64,000 nucleotides of DNA, from contig CAYGTC010000015.1 of NCBI GenBank assembly GCA_964352735.1, forward strand, positions 13,618-77,617. The letters run 5' to 3'. Within the stretch, counting starts at the first letter, position 1. Each line of letters opens with the position of its first letter. Made by a program: the position numbers and the translations under genes. Below, in pieces: positions 18,208 through 27,590 of the stretch. This DNA comes from NORP309 sp964352735 (GTDB taxonomy: Bacteria > Pseudomonadota > Gammaproteobacteria > Xanthomonadales > Marinicellaceae). Below the pieces are notes generated by a model that made no database searches, had not been told where the DNA came from, and worked only from the letters and a program-made list of their open reading frames with translations.

Positions 18208-18525
18208 AAGAGGTCATTTGTCATCAATTTTTTATAAAAATTAACAATTCTGATAAATATATCACAGATTTTAACAATTACTATTGTACAGTTTGTTTAT
18301 GCAATTACCAATTTTTGGTTTGATATATGTGCCATTATGACGTTTTAAGCGGTTCTGAAAACTCAAAAAACACATATGTGACGCACTTAGGCACATGGCC
18401 TACGAAGAAATGTAAAAATATGTATTTTAATTTACATATAACAAATATTTAGTCTAAAAAATCAATAATATGCAAACATTTTATGTTAATAAAATGATAT
18501 CCATTACAAGAATTTTAATTTAAAT
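18208..18525. other. Intergenic stretch, no gene seen
   Basis: AT-rich spacer between the TonB-like gene and the end of the thioredoxin-like gene. It should hold the TonB-like gene promoter. I see no convincing ORF, RNA gene or hairpin with a T-run. Confidence 0.5.
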
Positions 18526-19056
18526 TTAAGTTCTTAATCGCATGCCAATTTCTGTAGAATAACCAACTGAACGATGCGTTACCCTACCAGCTTCATCTAT
18601 AACAAAATAAGTAGGAAACCCTTTGATTTGATAATCTATCATTTGTTGATTCTTACCATAAAGCACTGGCATGGTCAATTTGAGATCATCAGCAAATTTT
18701 TGAACCTCCTTATGGTTTTCCCAACTGAGACCAACGACTAAAATGGCCAAATCATCCTCATCTCGTGCAGCTCGGAGGTCATTAAGGTTATCACCGCTCA
18801 AGTGGCAGATATTACACCATGGCGCAAAAAAATAAACCAAAACTTTTTTACCTTTAAAGTCAGATAATTGCACACGATCACCATTGATTGCAGACAGTGA
18901 AAAATCTGGCGCAACTTGATGGTCTGCCGCCAATGTACCACGATTTTGCCACCAAGAAAAAAGTAACAAAACGACCACAATAATTATGGCTTCTAATAAT
19001 ATGGCAAACCATTTGTTTTTTTTAAGTTCCTTAAATATATTTTTTTCTATTTTCAT
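18526..19056 (-). CDS. Membrane-anchored TlpA/ResA-like thioredoxin
   Basis: 176 residues. One N-terminal transmembrane helix (about 17-36) is followed by an AhpC/TSA-type thioredoxin fold (VAPDFSLSAINGD, LSDFKGKKVLVYFF) with a redox CxxC at Cys81-Cys84 (WCNIC) and a cis-Pro loop (IKGFPTYFVID). It should face the periplasm and reduce disulfides, for example in apocytochrome c maturation or scavenging of oxidised proteins. It is a single gene, divergent from mutS. Thiol reduction is known for the family; the specific client is unknown. A link to the five-haem cytochrome nearby is speculation. Confidence 0.88.
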   Translation of the reverse strand: MKIEKNIFKELKKNKWFAILLEAIIIVVVLLLFSWWQNRGTLAADHQVAPDFSLSAINGDRVQLSDFKGKKVLVYFFAPWCNICHLSGDNLNDLRAARDEDDLAILVVGLSWENHKEVQKFADDLKLTMPVLYGKNQQMIDYQIKGFPTYFVIDEAGRVTHRSVGYSTEIGMRLRT

Positions 19057-19138
19057 TATTTTGTTTTTTTTAACATTCTTACAACCTAATGATGTGTCAA
19101 TCAGTTAAAATCTTACAATTTTTTATTAGCCATTATTC

Positions 19139-21691
19139 ATGACAAAGAAAAACACCACAAAGCATACACCTATGATGCTTCAATATCTAAAGATTAAGGC
19201 AGACTACCAAGATATGCTGGTATTTTATCGTATGGGTGATTTTTATGAGTTATTCATGCAAGATGCCACTGATGCAGCAAAGCTACTAGACATCACCTTA
19301 ACCTACAGAGGTAAAACCAGTGGAAACCCGATACCGATGTGTGGTGTCCCTTATCATTCTGTTGACCCATATTTGGCTAAGCTGGTTAAAATGGGACAAT
19401 CCATTGCCATCTGTGAACAAATTGGCGACCCAAAAAACAGCAAAGGCCCAGTAGAAAGAAAAGTAGTGAGAATCATCACACCAGGTACTGTCACAGAAGA
19501 AGCCTTGATGGATGCCAGAAATGAGAGCTTATTGGTTGCTGTTCATGCAAATAAAGCAGGTTATGGTATCGCCAGTTGTGAATTAAGTTCAGGAAGGGTT
19601 TCAGTAATTGAAGTAGACAACAAAGAAACTTTAGTCGCGCAAATAGAACGACTGTCTCCCAGTGAATTATTGATCGAAGAAGATCACCAGTTATGTGAAA
19701 CACTTAAACAGTATCCAATCAATGAAAGGCCTTCATGGGATTATGATAAGGACACCGCCCTCATGATACTGACCAAACATTATGAGGTGCATGATCTAAA
19801 GGGATTTGGTATTGAAAGTCATTCATTAACCATCAATGCACTGGGCTGTTTATTTAATTATATTCAGCACACTCAGAAAGTATTGATGAAGCACATCCAA
19901 CCCATTCAAACTGAATTTTTGGATGACTTTTTACACTTAGATGCCAGCACACGTAAAAACCTTGAAATCGAAATCAATAACAACGGTGGAGACGAACACA
20001 CTTTATGCCATCTCATGGATCACAGCATCACAGCCATGGGTTCTAGACAATTGCGTCGTTGGGTCAAACAGCCCTTACAAAATAGAAAAAAACTCAATGC
20101 TCGACTCAATTGTATTGAAACATTAATTGATTATGGCTCTGTATACGATTTACAACACATATTAAAAGGCATTGGCGACATTGAAAGAATCACGACCAGA
20201 GTCTCATTGCTGACAGCACGTCCGAGAGATTTGGTGACATTAGCGCAATCATTGAAACAGGTGCTATTATTGAAAGCCTCCTTAGCTGAAATTGATGCTA
20301 AAGAAATTAAACACATCAATCAACAAATGGCCCCCCATGAATCTGTCACCACATTAATAGACAATGCCATCATAGACAACCCGCCTGTGATTATCCGAGA
20401 CGGCGGTGTGATTGCTGATGGCTATGATGAAGAACTCGATGAGCTGAGAAGAATCAGTACAGATGCCAGCCAATACATGTTGGATTTCGAAGAGCAAGAA
20501 AAGCTTAATTCAGGGGTTTCTGCCTTGAAAGTTGGTTATAACCGGGTACACGGTTATTTCATTGAGGTATCAAAACTTCACTCTGACAAAGTCCCTGAAC
20601 ACTATATTCGTCGCCAAACACTGAAAGCCGTTGAGCGCTATACCACACCGGAATTGAAAATTTTTGAAGACAAGGTTTTAAGCTCTAAAGAACGCTCATT
20701 GGCTTGTGAAAAGTCGCTATATCAAAACCTGTTAGAGTCACTGGCAAAAGACATTGATGGATTGCAAGTGACTGCCAAGGCCATTGCCCAGCTTGACACA
20801 TTAAATACCTTTGCAGAACGCGCACTGACCTTAGAGTTCTGCCGGCCTCAATTGTGTGATGAAAACTGTATTGAAATCGAACAAGGCAGGCATCCCGTAG
20901 TTGAACAAATTCAAAACACACCCTTTGAGCCCAATGACATGTGTTTGAACAAAACCACCACAATGCTAATCATTACTGGCCCGAACATGGGTGGTAAATC
21001 GACTTATATGCGACAAAATGCATTAATTGTTTTACTCGCTAGCATTGGCAGCTATGTTCCAGCAAAAGCCGCAAAAATTGGCAAAATTGATCGAATTTTT
21101 ACCCGCATAGGTGCTGGTGATGACTTAACCAAAGGCCGATCAACCTTTATGGTGGAAATGACAGAAACCGCCAATATCCTCCACAATGCTACAGAAAACT
21201 CATTGGTACTTATGGATGAAATAGGACGAGGCACCTCAACCTATGATGGGTTATCTTTAGCACAATCATGTGCTTTGCATCTGGCTCAGGTCAATCAGTC
21301 ATTCACATTGTTTGCGACACATTATTTTGAAATTACCGCATTTGACAAGACCGTCGATAACATCGAGAATGTACATCTAGACGCGATAGAACATGATGAT
21401 ACCATTGTGTTTTTGCACACTGTCAAACAAGGAGCCGCATCACGCTCATATGGTTTGCAAGTGGCAGCACTAGCTGGCATACCAAGTAAGGTCTTACAAA
21501 ATGCCAAAAAGACCCTGGCTCAATTAGAAAGCAACAATACCGATGAACCCATTCCATTACAAACATCATTTTTTGATTCGCTTCCAGAAGAAAGTGCCGT
21601 TGAGAAAGAACTCAAACAAATTGATCCAGATGAACTGACACCAAGACAAGCATTGGACTATTTATACAAGTTGAAAAAATTAACCAATTGA
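19139..21691 (+). CDS. mutS: DNA mismatch repair protein MutS
   Basis: Mismatch-recognition ATPase, 850 residues (E. coli 853). The mismatch-binding Phe-x-Glu is in FYRMGDFYELF near residue 37. The connector, lever and clamp regions follow. The ATPase has Walker A GPNMGGKST (about 614-622), the motif DDLTKGRSTFMVEM and Walker B LVLMDEIGRGTST. A C-terminal dimerisation tail (DPDELTPRQALDYLYKLKKL) is present. It stands alone and is followed by its own terminator. Confidence 0.98.
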   Translation: MTKKNTTKHTPMMLQYLKIKADYQDMLVFYRMGDFYELFMQDATDAAKLLDITLTYRGKTSGNPIPMCGVPYHSVDPYLAKLVKMGQSIAICEQIGDPKNSKGPVERKVVRIITPGTVTEEALMDARNESLLVAVHANKAGYGIASCELSSGRVSVIEVDNKETLVAQIERLSPSELLIEEDHQLCETLKQYPINERPSWDYDKDTALMILTKHYEVHDLKGFGIESHSLTINALGCLFNYIQHTQKVLMKHIQPIQTEFLDDFLHLDASTRKNLEIEINNNGGDEHTLCHLMDHSITAMGSRQLRRWVKQPLQNRKKLNARLNCIETLIDYGSVYDLQHILKGIGDIERITTRVSLLTARPRDLVTLAQSLKQVLLLKASLAEIDAKEIKHINQQMAPHESVTTLIDNAIIDNPPVIIRDGGVIADGYDEELDELRRISTDASQYMLDFEEQEKLNSGVSALKVGYNRVHGYFIEVSKLHSDKVPEHYIRRQTLKAVERYTTPELKIFEDKVLSSKERSLACEKSLYQNLLESLAKDIDGLQVTAKAIAQLDTLNTFAERALTLEFCRPQLCDENCIEIEQGRHPVVEQIQNTPFEPNDMCLNKTTTMLIITGPNMGGKSTYMRQNALIVLLASIGSYVPAKAAKIGKIDRIFTRIGAGDDLTKGRSTFMVEMTETANILHNATENSLVLMDEIGRGTSTYDGLSLAQSCALHLAQVNQSFTLFATHYFEITAFDKTVDNIENVHLDAIEHDDTIVFLHTVKQGAASRSYGLQVAALAGIPSKVLQNAKKTLAQLESNNTDEPIPLQTSFFDSLPEESAVEKELKQIDPDELTPRQALDYLYKLKKLTN

Positions 21692-21703
21692 TCAAACCTG
21701 AAT

Positions 21704-21738
21704 GATACCCGCGAAAGCGGGTATCGGAGCATTTTTTT
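21704..21738 (+). terminator. Rho-independent terminator after mutS
   Basis: A 9-bp perfect stem, gatacccgc/gcgggtatc, with a GAAA tetraloop, is followed after a short spacer by seven T residues. The T-run overlaps the stop codon of the convergent esterase gene. Confidence 0.8.
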
Positions 21739-22990
21739 ATTTTTCCATTGCACCAAGCAGCTTTGTTTTATGTTCAATCAACTCATTCATCAACCATTGA
21801 CGGATATTTAGTGCCTCTGCCTTTTTTATGGATTCATTGATGCTTTTTAAGGCATCTTTTATCTTGCCTTGTTTGTGGTACAGTCGCGATTGGTTAGCAA
21901 GTGTTTCAAAATCAACAGCACCATCATTAAGTGCTCTCGTTAATATTTCATCGGCTTCATTTGGTTTATCGGCCTCTACTAAACCTTCAATAACAATGTT
22001 TCGAAATTGGTTGATTTGAGCAGGAAAGTATTCGCCTATGGCTTGTTCAATCAATGGTATTTTTTTTGCATCTTGCGCATGAGCATAACTGGTGTTCCTC
22101 AAGTAACCACTGGCAATTGGCAATTTAACACCGTAAACCTTTTCTGAGAGTTGCGCATGACTTTTTACAGAAACAGCATCTACAAAGTGTCGCTCATTGA
22201 GCCTAAAGTCTTTGAAAATCTCCTGTAAAGCCCAGCGGTAACTTGGCAAACCAACAGAACCATGGGTTTCTTCTGGAAAATGTTTAAAGTGTAAATCAAG
22301 CGACCTTGGCCCTTTGGATTGTAACATTTCAACAAAACCATGAACTCCCATGCCTTGTTCACTCCCCAAAGTAATATAGTAATGGGCCGGCACCTGCTGA
22401 CGTTGTTCAAACCTCTTCAAAGTATGTGTTCTAACCGCCTGATCTTGCCACCACAATGAAGGACTGATGGCAATGTAAGCATTGAATAATTGAGGCTCAC
22501 TCAACATCGTGTAGGTGGTAAATAAACCACCAATAGAGTGCCCTGCCAACAATCGATAATCTGCTGTGGCATAATGACTTTCAACATATGATAAAACCTC
22601 ACCTTTGATATATTGAATGGTCGTATTCGCTTGACCACTGTCTTCGACGTCATAATTCGGCTTAGATTCTCTTCTATATGTTGAACTGCCTTTTGCAGAA
22701 AGACCCACAACTATCATTTCAGGTATGTGGGCACTGATACTGGATAATAATTCAACAAGGCCTGTCACATAATGAAAATTGTAATCTGCATCAATGATAT
22801 ACAATACCGGATACTTGCTGGATTCATGTAAACCATACGAAGGCGGGGTATAAATCAATAAATCTCTGGTTTCATTGTGTATTGTAGAGAACAGTTTGAC
22901 CCGTTGACCAATGCTTACATCCTGAGCTTTTACAATAGACAAAGAGAATATCATCAAAAGGCAACAAACCAATTTCATATTTTTTTTCAT
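21737..22990 (-). CDS. Secreted esterase (IroE/Fes-like fold) with TPR tail
   Basis: 417 residues from the ATG at 22990 (MKKNMKLVCC), chosen because a signal peptide ending near IVKAQ follows it and AGG lies about 10 bases upstream. The alpha/beta hydrolase domain (about 25-270) is of the putative-esterase type. It has the nucleophile elbow GHSIGG, VLYIIDADYNF as an oxyanion-region strand, and a likely catalytic His in FPEETHGS. A TPR-like helical tail fills about 310-410 (NEADEILTRALNDGAVDFE). Family members hydrolyse siderophore, acyl or peptide esters. The substrate here is unknown. Confidence 0.82.
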   Translation of the reverse strand: MKKNMKLVCCLLMIFSLSIVKAQDVSIGQRVKLFSTIHNETRDLLIYTPPSYGLHESSKYPVLYIIDADYNFHYVTGLVELLSSISAHIPEMIVVGLSAKGSSTYRRESKPNYDVEDSGQANTTIQYIKGEVLSYVESHYATADYRLLAGHSIGGLFTTYTMLSEPQLFNAYIAISPSLWWQDQAVRTHTLKRFEQRQQVPAHYYITLGSEQGMGVHGFVEMLQSKGPRSLDLHFKHFPEETHGSVGLPSYRWALQEIFKDFRLNERHFVDAVSVKSHAQLSEKVYGVKLPIASGYLRNTSYAHAQDAKKIPLIEQAIGEYFPAQINQFRNIVIEGLVEADKPNEADEILTRALNDGAVDFETLANQSRLYHKQGKIKDALKSINESIKKAEALNIRQWLMNELIEHKTKLLGAMEK

Positions 22991-23309
22991 TAATATCAAC
23001 CTAAAATTCAACATCGCATATGGTAACACAAACCAAACACCATTAATCTTAACCAAATTTTTCTAGAATCAATAATCATAAATTTTTTATGTTTTATCTG
23101 CAATGATCCAGTACAATAACTGAGACGCTTGCATAACCAGTTGGCGAAAGAAAAACAGAGACTGTTATCAAATTGAGTAAGAAATCACAGGTAATAGTTG
23201 GTTATTGACCAGATTTCTAACCAAAATTTGACAAATTCAATCGTTTTTAATTCATCACTGTAGACATGCCAAGGTCTCAAACATCGCTGAAATATATTGG
23301 AGAACTTTA

Positions 23310-26051
23310 ATGAGACATAAAAAAATGATGATCACAGCCTTATTGTGTTCGTTTTTAATCATACAATCATATGCACAAGCAAATGAAATAGACATTCCTT
23401 ACCAACAATTCACACTTGATAACGGTCTTACTTTAATTGTCCATGAAGATAGAAAAGCCCCAGTTGTGGCGGTTAATATTTGGTATCATGTGGGCTCAAA
23501 GAATGAAAAAGAAGGCCGCACGGGTTTTGCTCATTTGTTTGAACACTTAATGTTCAATGGCAGCGAAAATTATGATGACGATTGGTTCAAACCTATGGAC
23601 AGAATTGGTGCTACCAATCTCAATGGCACTACCAATCAAGATCGAACCAATTACTTTCAAACGGTTCCTAAAAATGCATTAGATGCGACATTATGGTTAG
23701 AATCAGACCGAATGGGCCATCTGTTAGGTGCCATCACACAAGATAAACTCGATGAACAAAGAGGCGTGGTGCAAAACGAAAAAAGGCAAAGCGAAAACCA
23801 ACCTTATGGCCAAGTTTTTTCAACCATACTGAAAAATGTTTACCCCAAAGGCCACCCTTATTCATGGTCAGTTATTGGTTCAATGGAGGACCTAAACTCC
23901 GCCAGTCTTGAAGATGTCAAACAATGGTTTAACAGCAATTATGGTGCAGCCAATGCGACCATTGTTGTGGCTGGAGACATCTCAGCTGACATTGCATTAG
24001 AAAAAGTCAAAAAATATTTCGGGCATATCGCTTCTGGCCCTCCTTTAAGCAAACAGTCTGAATGGGTTGCCAAGCGCAATCAGAACCACAAACAAATCAT
24101 GTACGACAGAGTACCACAAGCCCGCACCTATAAAATTTGGAATGTACCAGGAGTCCAATCAGCACAAACCGACTACCTAACACTGGTATCTTCAGTGTTA
24201 TCTGCTGACAAAAACTCCCGTTTATACAAAAGATTGGTTTATGATGAGAAAGTTGCTTCTGATGTCTCAGCTTTTTCATTTGGATCAGAAATCGGTGGTT
24301 TATTTGGTATTGTAGCCACAGCATTAGATGAAAAAGACTTAGACTATATCAACAAAGCCATTGATGAAGAAGTCAACAAATTCATAAAACAAGGTCCAAC
24401 AAAAGCTGAGCTGGCCAGAGTCAAAACCAATTATCGAGCCAGTTTTATTCGTGGTTTAGAAAGGGTTGGGGGCTTTGGCGGAAAATCAGACATATTGGCC
24501 CGTTTTCATGTCTTTAATAACGATGCTGGAGCATTCAGAAATAATTTACAACGTGTTGCAAATGCCAGCACAAAACAACTCAAAGAATCCGCAAGTAATT
24601 GGCTTTCAGCAGGTCAATACCAACTTGATGTATTACCATTTGGCAACTACAGTCAAAGTGAAAATCAGGTAGATCGGTCCAAAGGGTTACCAGAAATCAG
24701 TGAACAACCGAGCATTGCATTTAATCAGTTTGAAAAAACCACCTTGTCTAATGGTCTCAATGTCGTTGTCGCCCCAAGAAGCAGTATTCCTATCGTGAGA
24801 ATGCAAATGGTTATCGATGCAGGATTTTCCTCAGATACAGAGAATAAACATGGCGTCTCAAACTTAACCATGAAAATGTTAGATGAAGGCACTGCATCAT
24901 TATCAGCTTTAGAAATCAGTGAAATACAATCTCGCTTAGGCACAGTTATTAGCAGTAATGCCGGCTTAGACAGCGCCAATATCTTTTTGAATACACTGAC
25001 TGAAAATTTATCCCCATCTTTGGAATTGTACGCTGACATCATCATGAACCCAAGTTTTCCGAAGGATGAGTTCATTCGCTTACAGCAACAACAACTGGCT
25101 GAGGTCACCCAAGAAAAATCTTCGCCTTATGGCTTGGCTTATCGTGTTTTACCCCAGTTAGTTTATGGCAAAGGACACGCTTATTCTAAGCCATTTTCAG
25201 GATTGGGTGATGAGCAATCCATCAAAAACATCACCACTGATGACCTAAAAAATTATTATGGGTCATGGTTCAAGCCTAATAATGCCACATTGATTGTCAC
25301 GGGTGACACCAACATGTCACAAATCAAGGCGCAATTAGAAAAAACTTTTAAAGATTGGAAACCAGGCCAAGTACCACAAAAACAACTTGCCCTGGTTGAA
25401 AAACCCATTGAACCGATCATTTATGTAATGGACAGACCAGATTCACAACAGTCTGCCATTATCAATGCTCAAATTATGCCAAGGTATGGATTTGCTCAAG
25501 AAGCGTCATTACAAGCAGCCAATGAAGTATTGGGCGGCAGTTTTAATGCCAGGATGAACATGAATTTACGCGAAGACAAACATTGGTCCTATGGCGCAAG
25601 AACCTCTATTGTCAATAATAAAGCCCAAAGGTTACTGATAACATCAACGCAGGTACAATCTGATAAAACAGCCGAATCCATCCAAGAAATTCAACAAGAG
25701 TTTTTAGGGATCACCGGAGAGAAACCAGCCACTGCTGCTGAATTACAAAGGGCCATTAATAAGATGACTCTGACCTTGCCAGGTCGATGGGAGACTGCAA
25801 GAGCTGTCGAACGTGATTTAGTAGAAATGGTAAAATATGGTCTCAGTGATGATTACTGGAATCAATACGCTCCACGAATGCGCACACTGAACCTTGAAAA
25901 AGTAAATAATACTGCCCAATCCCTGATTGAGCCTCAACGCATGATTTGGGTTATTGTAGGTGATATGAAACAAACTGCTGAAAAAATAAAAGCTTTAAAA
26001 ATTGGTAAGGTCATTCACCTTGATCAAAATGGTAAGGCCATCAATAAATAA
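23310..26051 (+). CDS. M16-family zinc peptidase (pitrilysin-like)
   Basis: 913 residues with a signal peptide (MRHKKMMITALLCSFLIIQSYAQA), so periplasmic or outer-membrane associated. It carries two M16 modules. The first has the inverted zinc motif HLFEH (His75, Glu78, His79) and a third ligand Glu157 in RGVVQNEKRQ. The second module (from about 470) has lost the motif (HGVSNLTMKMLDEGT), as normal for the inactive half, but keeps the R/Y-type substrate elements near the end. GGAG lies shortly upstream of the ATG. Family members degrade small peptides. Confidence 0.92.
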   Translation: MRHKKMMITALLCSFLIIQSYAQANEIDIPYQQFTLDNGLTLIVHEDRKAPVVAVNIWYHVGSKNEKEGRTGFAHLFEHLMFNGSENYDDDWFKPMDRIGATNLNGTTNQDRTNYFQTVPKNALDATLWLESDRMGHLLGAITQDKLDEQRGVVQNEKRQSENQPYGQVFSTILKNVYPKGHPYSWSVIGSMEDLNSASLEDVKQWFNSNYGAANATIVVAGDISADIALEKVKKYFGHIASGPPLSKQSEWVAKRNQNHKQIMYDRVPQARTYKIWNVPGVQSAQTDYLTLVSSVLSADKNSRLYKRLVYDEKVASDVSAFSFGSEIGGLFGIVATALDEKDLDYINKAIDEEVNKFIKQGPTKAELARVKTNYRASFIRGLERVGGFGGKSDILARFHVFNNDAGAFRNNLQRVANASTKQLKESASNWLSAGQYQLDVLPFGNYSQSENQVDRSKGLPEISEQPSIAFNQFEKTTLSNGLNVVVAPRSSIPIVRMQMVIDAGFSSDTENKHGVSNLTMKMLDEGTASLSALEISEIQSRLGTVISSNAGLDSANIFLNTLTENLSPSLELYADIIMNPSFPKDEFIRLQQQQLAEVTQEKSSPYGLAYRVLPQLVYGKGHAYSKPFSGLGDEQSIKNITTDDLKNYYGSWFKPNNATLIVTGDTNMSQIKAQLEKTFKDWKPGQVPQKQLALVEKPIEPIIYVMDRPDSQQSAIINAQIMPRYGFAQEASLQAANEVLGGSFNARMNMNLREDKHWSYGARTSIVNNKAQRLLITSTQVQSDKTAESIQEIQQEFLGITGEKPATAAELQRAINKMTLTLPGRWETARAVERDLVEMVKYGLSDDYWNQYAPRMRTLNLEKVNNTAQSLIEPQRMIWVIVGDMKQTAEKIKALKIGKVIHLDQNGKAINK

Positions 26052-26069
26052 TCGATTCAAACTCATGTT

Positions 26070-26100
26070 AAATACCTCAAGCCAACATCTTGGGGTATTT
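26070..26100. terminator. Hairpin between convergent M16 and miaE genes
   Basis: A 12-bp stem, aaatacctcaag/cttggggtattt, with one T-G pair and a 7-base loop. It ends in only three Ts on the plus strand, so a weak bidirectional terminator is likely rather than certain. Confidence 0.5.
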
Positions 26101-26114
26101 GACATATCTTCTCA

Positions 26115-26693
26115 TTAATGTACTGCAGGCTTTATAGGACAAGATTGGATGATTTCTGCCTCGGCCATAAGCAATTGCTCCAACCTCTCTTGTATTTCTT
26201 GTTCTGAATAATAATGATAAGCCAAAGAAATAAAAAGCTCGTAATGTCGATATTCAGCTGCTGCCAGACGTTGATAAAAATCCTTGATTTTGCCATCCGT
26301 CAAAGCTTCACCAACCAAGCCAAATCGTTCAGCGCCTCGTTTTTCTACAATACTGAACATCAATAAACGATCCAAAAGATAATGCTTTGGATCTTTTCTG
26401 ACATGCTTCATAAACGATCCAATATAATGACTGGTCTTGTCCGGTTGTTGTTGTAAACCTTTTTTTAGCATGATTTTTATCACTTCTCGAAAATGCGCCA
26501 TTTCTTCAATGGCCAAATCCACCATTTCTTTAACGATAATATCCTTATCAGGATAATGCACCACCATAGACATGGCCAATGTAGAGGCTTTACGTTCATT
26601 CGCCGCATGATCTATCAAAAAGGCATCAAAATCTGACATCACTGTTTCAATCCATTGAGGACTGGTTTTACATTTTAACTCGTAAGAATACAT
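26115..26693 (-). CDS. miaE: tRNA hydroxylase MiaE
   Basis: Diiron monooxygenase that hydroxylates the isopentenyl side chain of ms2i6A37 in tRNA. 192 residues from the ATG at 26693 (MYSYELKCKTSPQW); the frame extends further upstream but the family starts here. The ferritin-like ligands are visible: DHAANERKAS, EEMAHFREV, EKRGAERFGL and AAEYRHYELF. Single gene, downstream of the sdh operon terminator. No miaA or miaB is in the window. Confidence 0.93.
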   Translation of the reverse strand: MYSYELKCKTSPQWIETVMSDFDAFLIDHAANERKASTLAMSMVVHYPDKDIIVKEMVDLAIEEMAHFREVIKIMLKKGLQQQPDKTSHYIGSFMKHVRKDPKHYLLDRLLMFSIVEKRGAERFGLVGEALTDGKIKDFYQRLAAAEYRHYELFISLAYHYYSEQEIQERLEQLLMAEAEIIQSCPIKPAVH

Positions 26694-26735
26694 AATATTA
26701 TGAACTTTAATAGTAAGAAGAAAAAATTGAACGCT

Positions 26736-26774
26736 TAAAAAACAAAACGCCTGAGGGTTTACACTCCTCAAGCG
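26736..26774 (-). terminator. Terminator of the sdhCDAB operon
   Basis: On the minus strand, cgcttgagg pairs with cctcaggcg (one G-T) and is followed by TTTTGTTTTTT. It lies about 30 bp after the sdhB stop. Confidence 0.85.
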
Positions 26775-26803
26775 CCATGTTCAATTTCTATTGATTGAAA
26801 ATT

Positions 26804-27589
26804 TTAAAGCGCGTGACGTTCAGCAATCATTTTCTTGATTTCACCAATGGCTTTGCCAGGATTCAAACCTTTCGGACAAGTATTGGTACAACTCATGATG
26901 GTATGGCAACGGAATACTTTAAATGGATCTTCTAAATCCTCTAATCGCTCCCCTGTATACTCATCACGTGAATCAGCCAAAAATCGGTATGACTGTAACA
27001 ACACAGCAGGTCCTAAATAACGATCACCATTCCACCAATAACTTGGACAAGATGTCTGACAACATGCACATAAAATGCATTCATATAATCCATCAATTTT
27101 TTCTCGATCTTCAATCGATTGTAAACGTTCAGAATCAGGCAACGGTACTGAATCAGTTTGTATCCACGGTTGTACTGAAGCATATTGTGCATAAAAATGT
27201 GATAAATCAGGAACCAAATCTTTGATGACATCCATATGAGGTAATGGATAAACTGCCACTACATCACCTTTACAGTCATTCATAGACTTAGTACATGCCA
27301 AAGTATTTGTTCCATCAATATTCATTGCGCAAGAACCACAAATCCCTTCTCGGCAAGATCTACGGTAAGTTAAGGTGGTATCAATCTCATTTTTAACTTT
27401 ATTTAAAGCATCCAAAACCATTGGACCACAGTTATCCATATCAATTTCATAGGTATCTGTCCTGGGGTTCTCCTGTGTATCAGGATCCCAACGGTATACT
27501 TTAAGTTTTTTGATATTTGAGGCACCATCAGCTTTGTGGTACTTACCTTTTTTAATTTTTGAATTTTTTGGTAAACTAAATTCTGCCAT
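26804..27589 (-). CDS. sdhB: Succinate dehydrogenase iron-sulfur subunit
   Basis: Electron-transfer subunit of complex II. 261 residues from the ATG at 27589 (MAEFSLPKN), two bases before the sdhA stop codon. Three cluster-binding sets are present: the 2Fe-2S motif CREGICGSCAMNIDGTNTLAC, the 4Fe-4S motif CILCACCQTSCP and the 3Fe-4S motif CHTIMSCTNTCPKGLNP. Length is slightly above the E. coli 238 because of an N-terminal extension (KIKKGKYHKADGASN). Last gene of sdhCDAB. Confidence 0.97.
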   Translation of the reverse strand: MAEFSLPKNSKIKKGKYHKADGASNIKKLKVYRWDPDTQENPRTDTYEIDMDNCGPMVLDALNKVKNEIDTTLTYRRSCREGICGSCAMNIDGTNTLACTKSMNDCKGDVVAVYPLPHMDVIKDLVPDLSHFYAQYASVQPWIQTDSVPLPDSERLQSIEDREKIDGLYECILCACCQTSCPSYWWNGDRYLGPAVLLQSYRFLADSRDEYTGERLEDLEDPFKVFRCHTIMSCTNTCPKGLNPGKAIGEIKKMIAERHAL

Positions 27590-27590
27590 T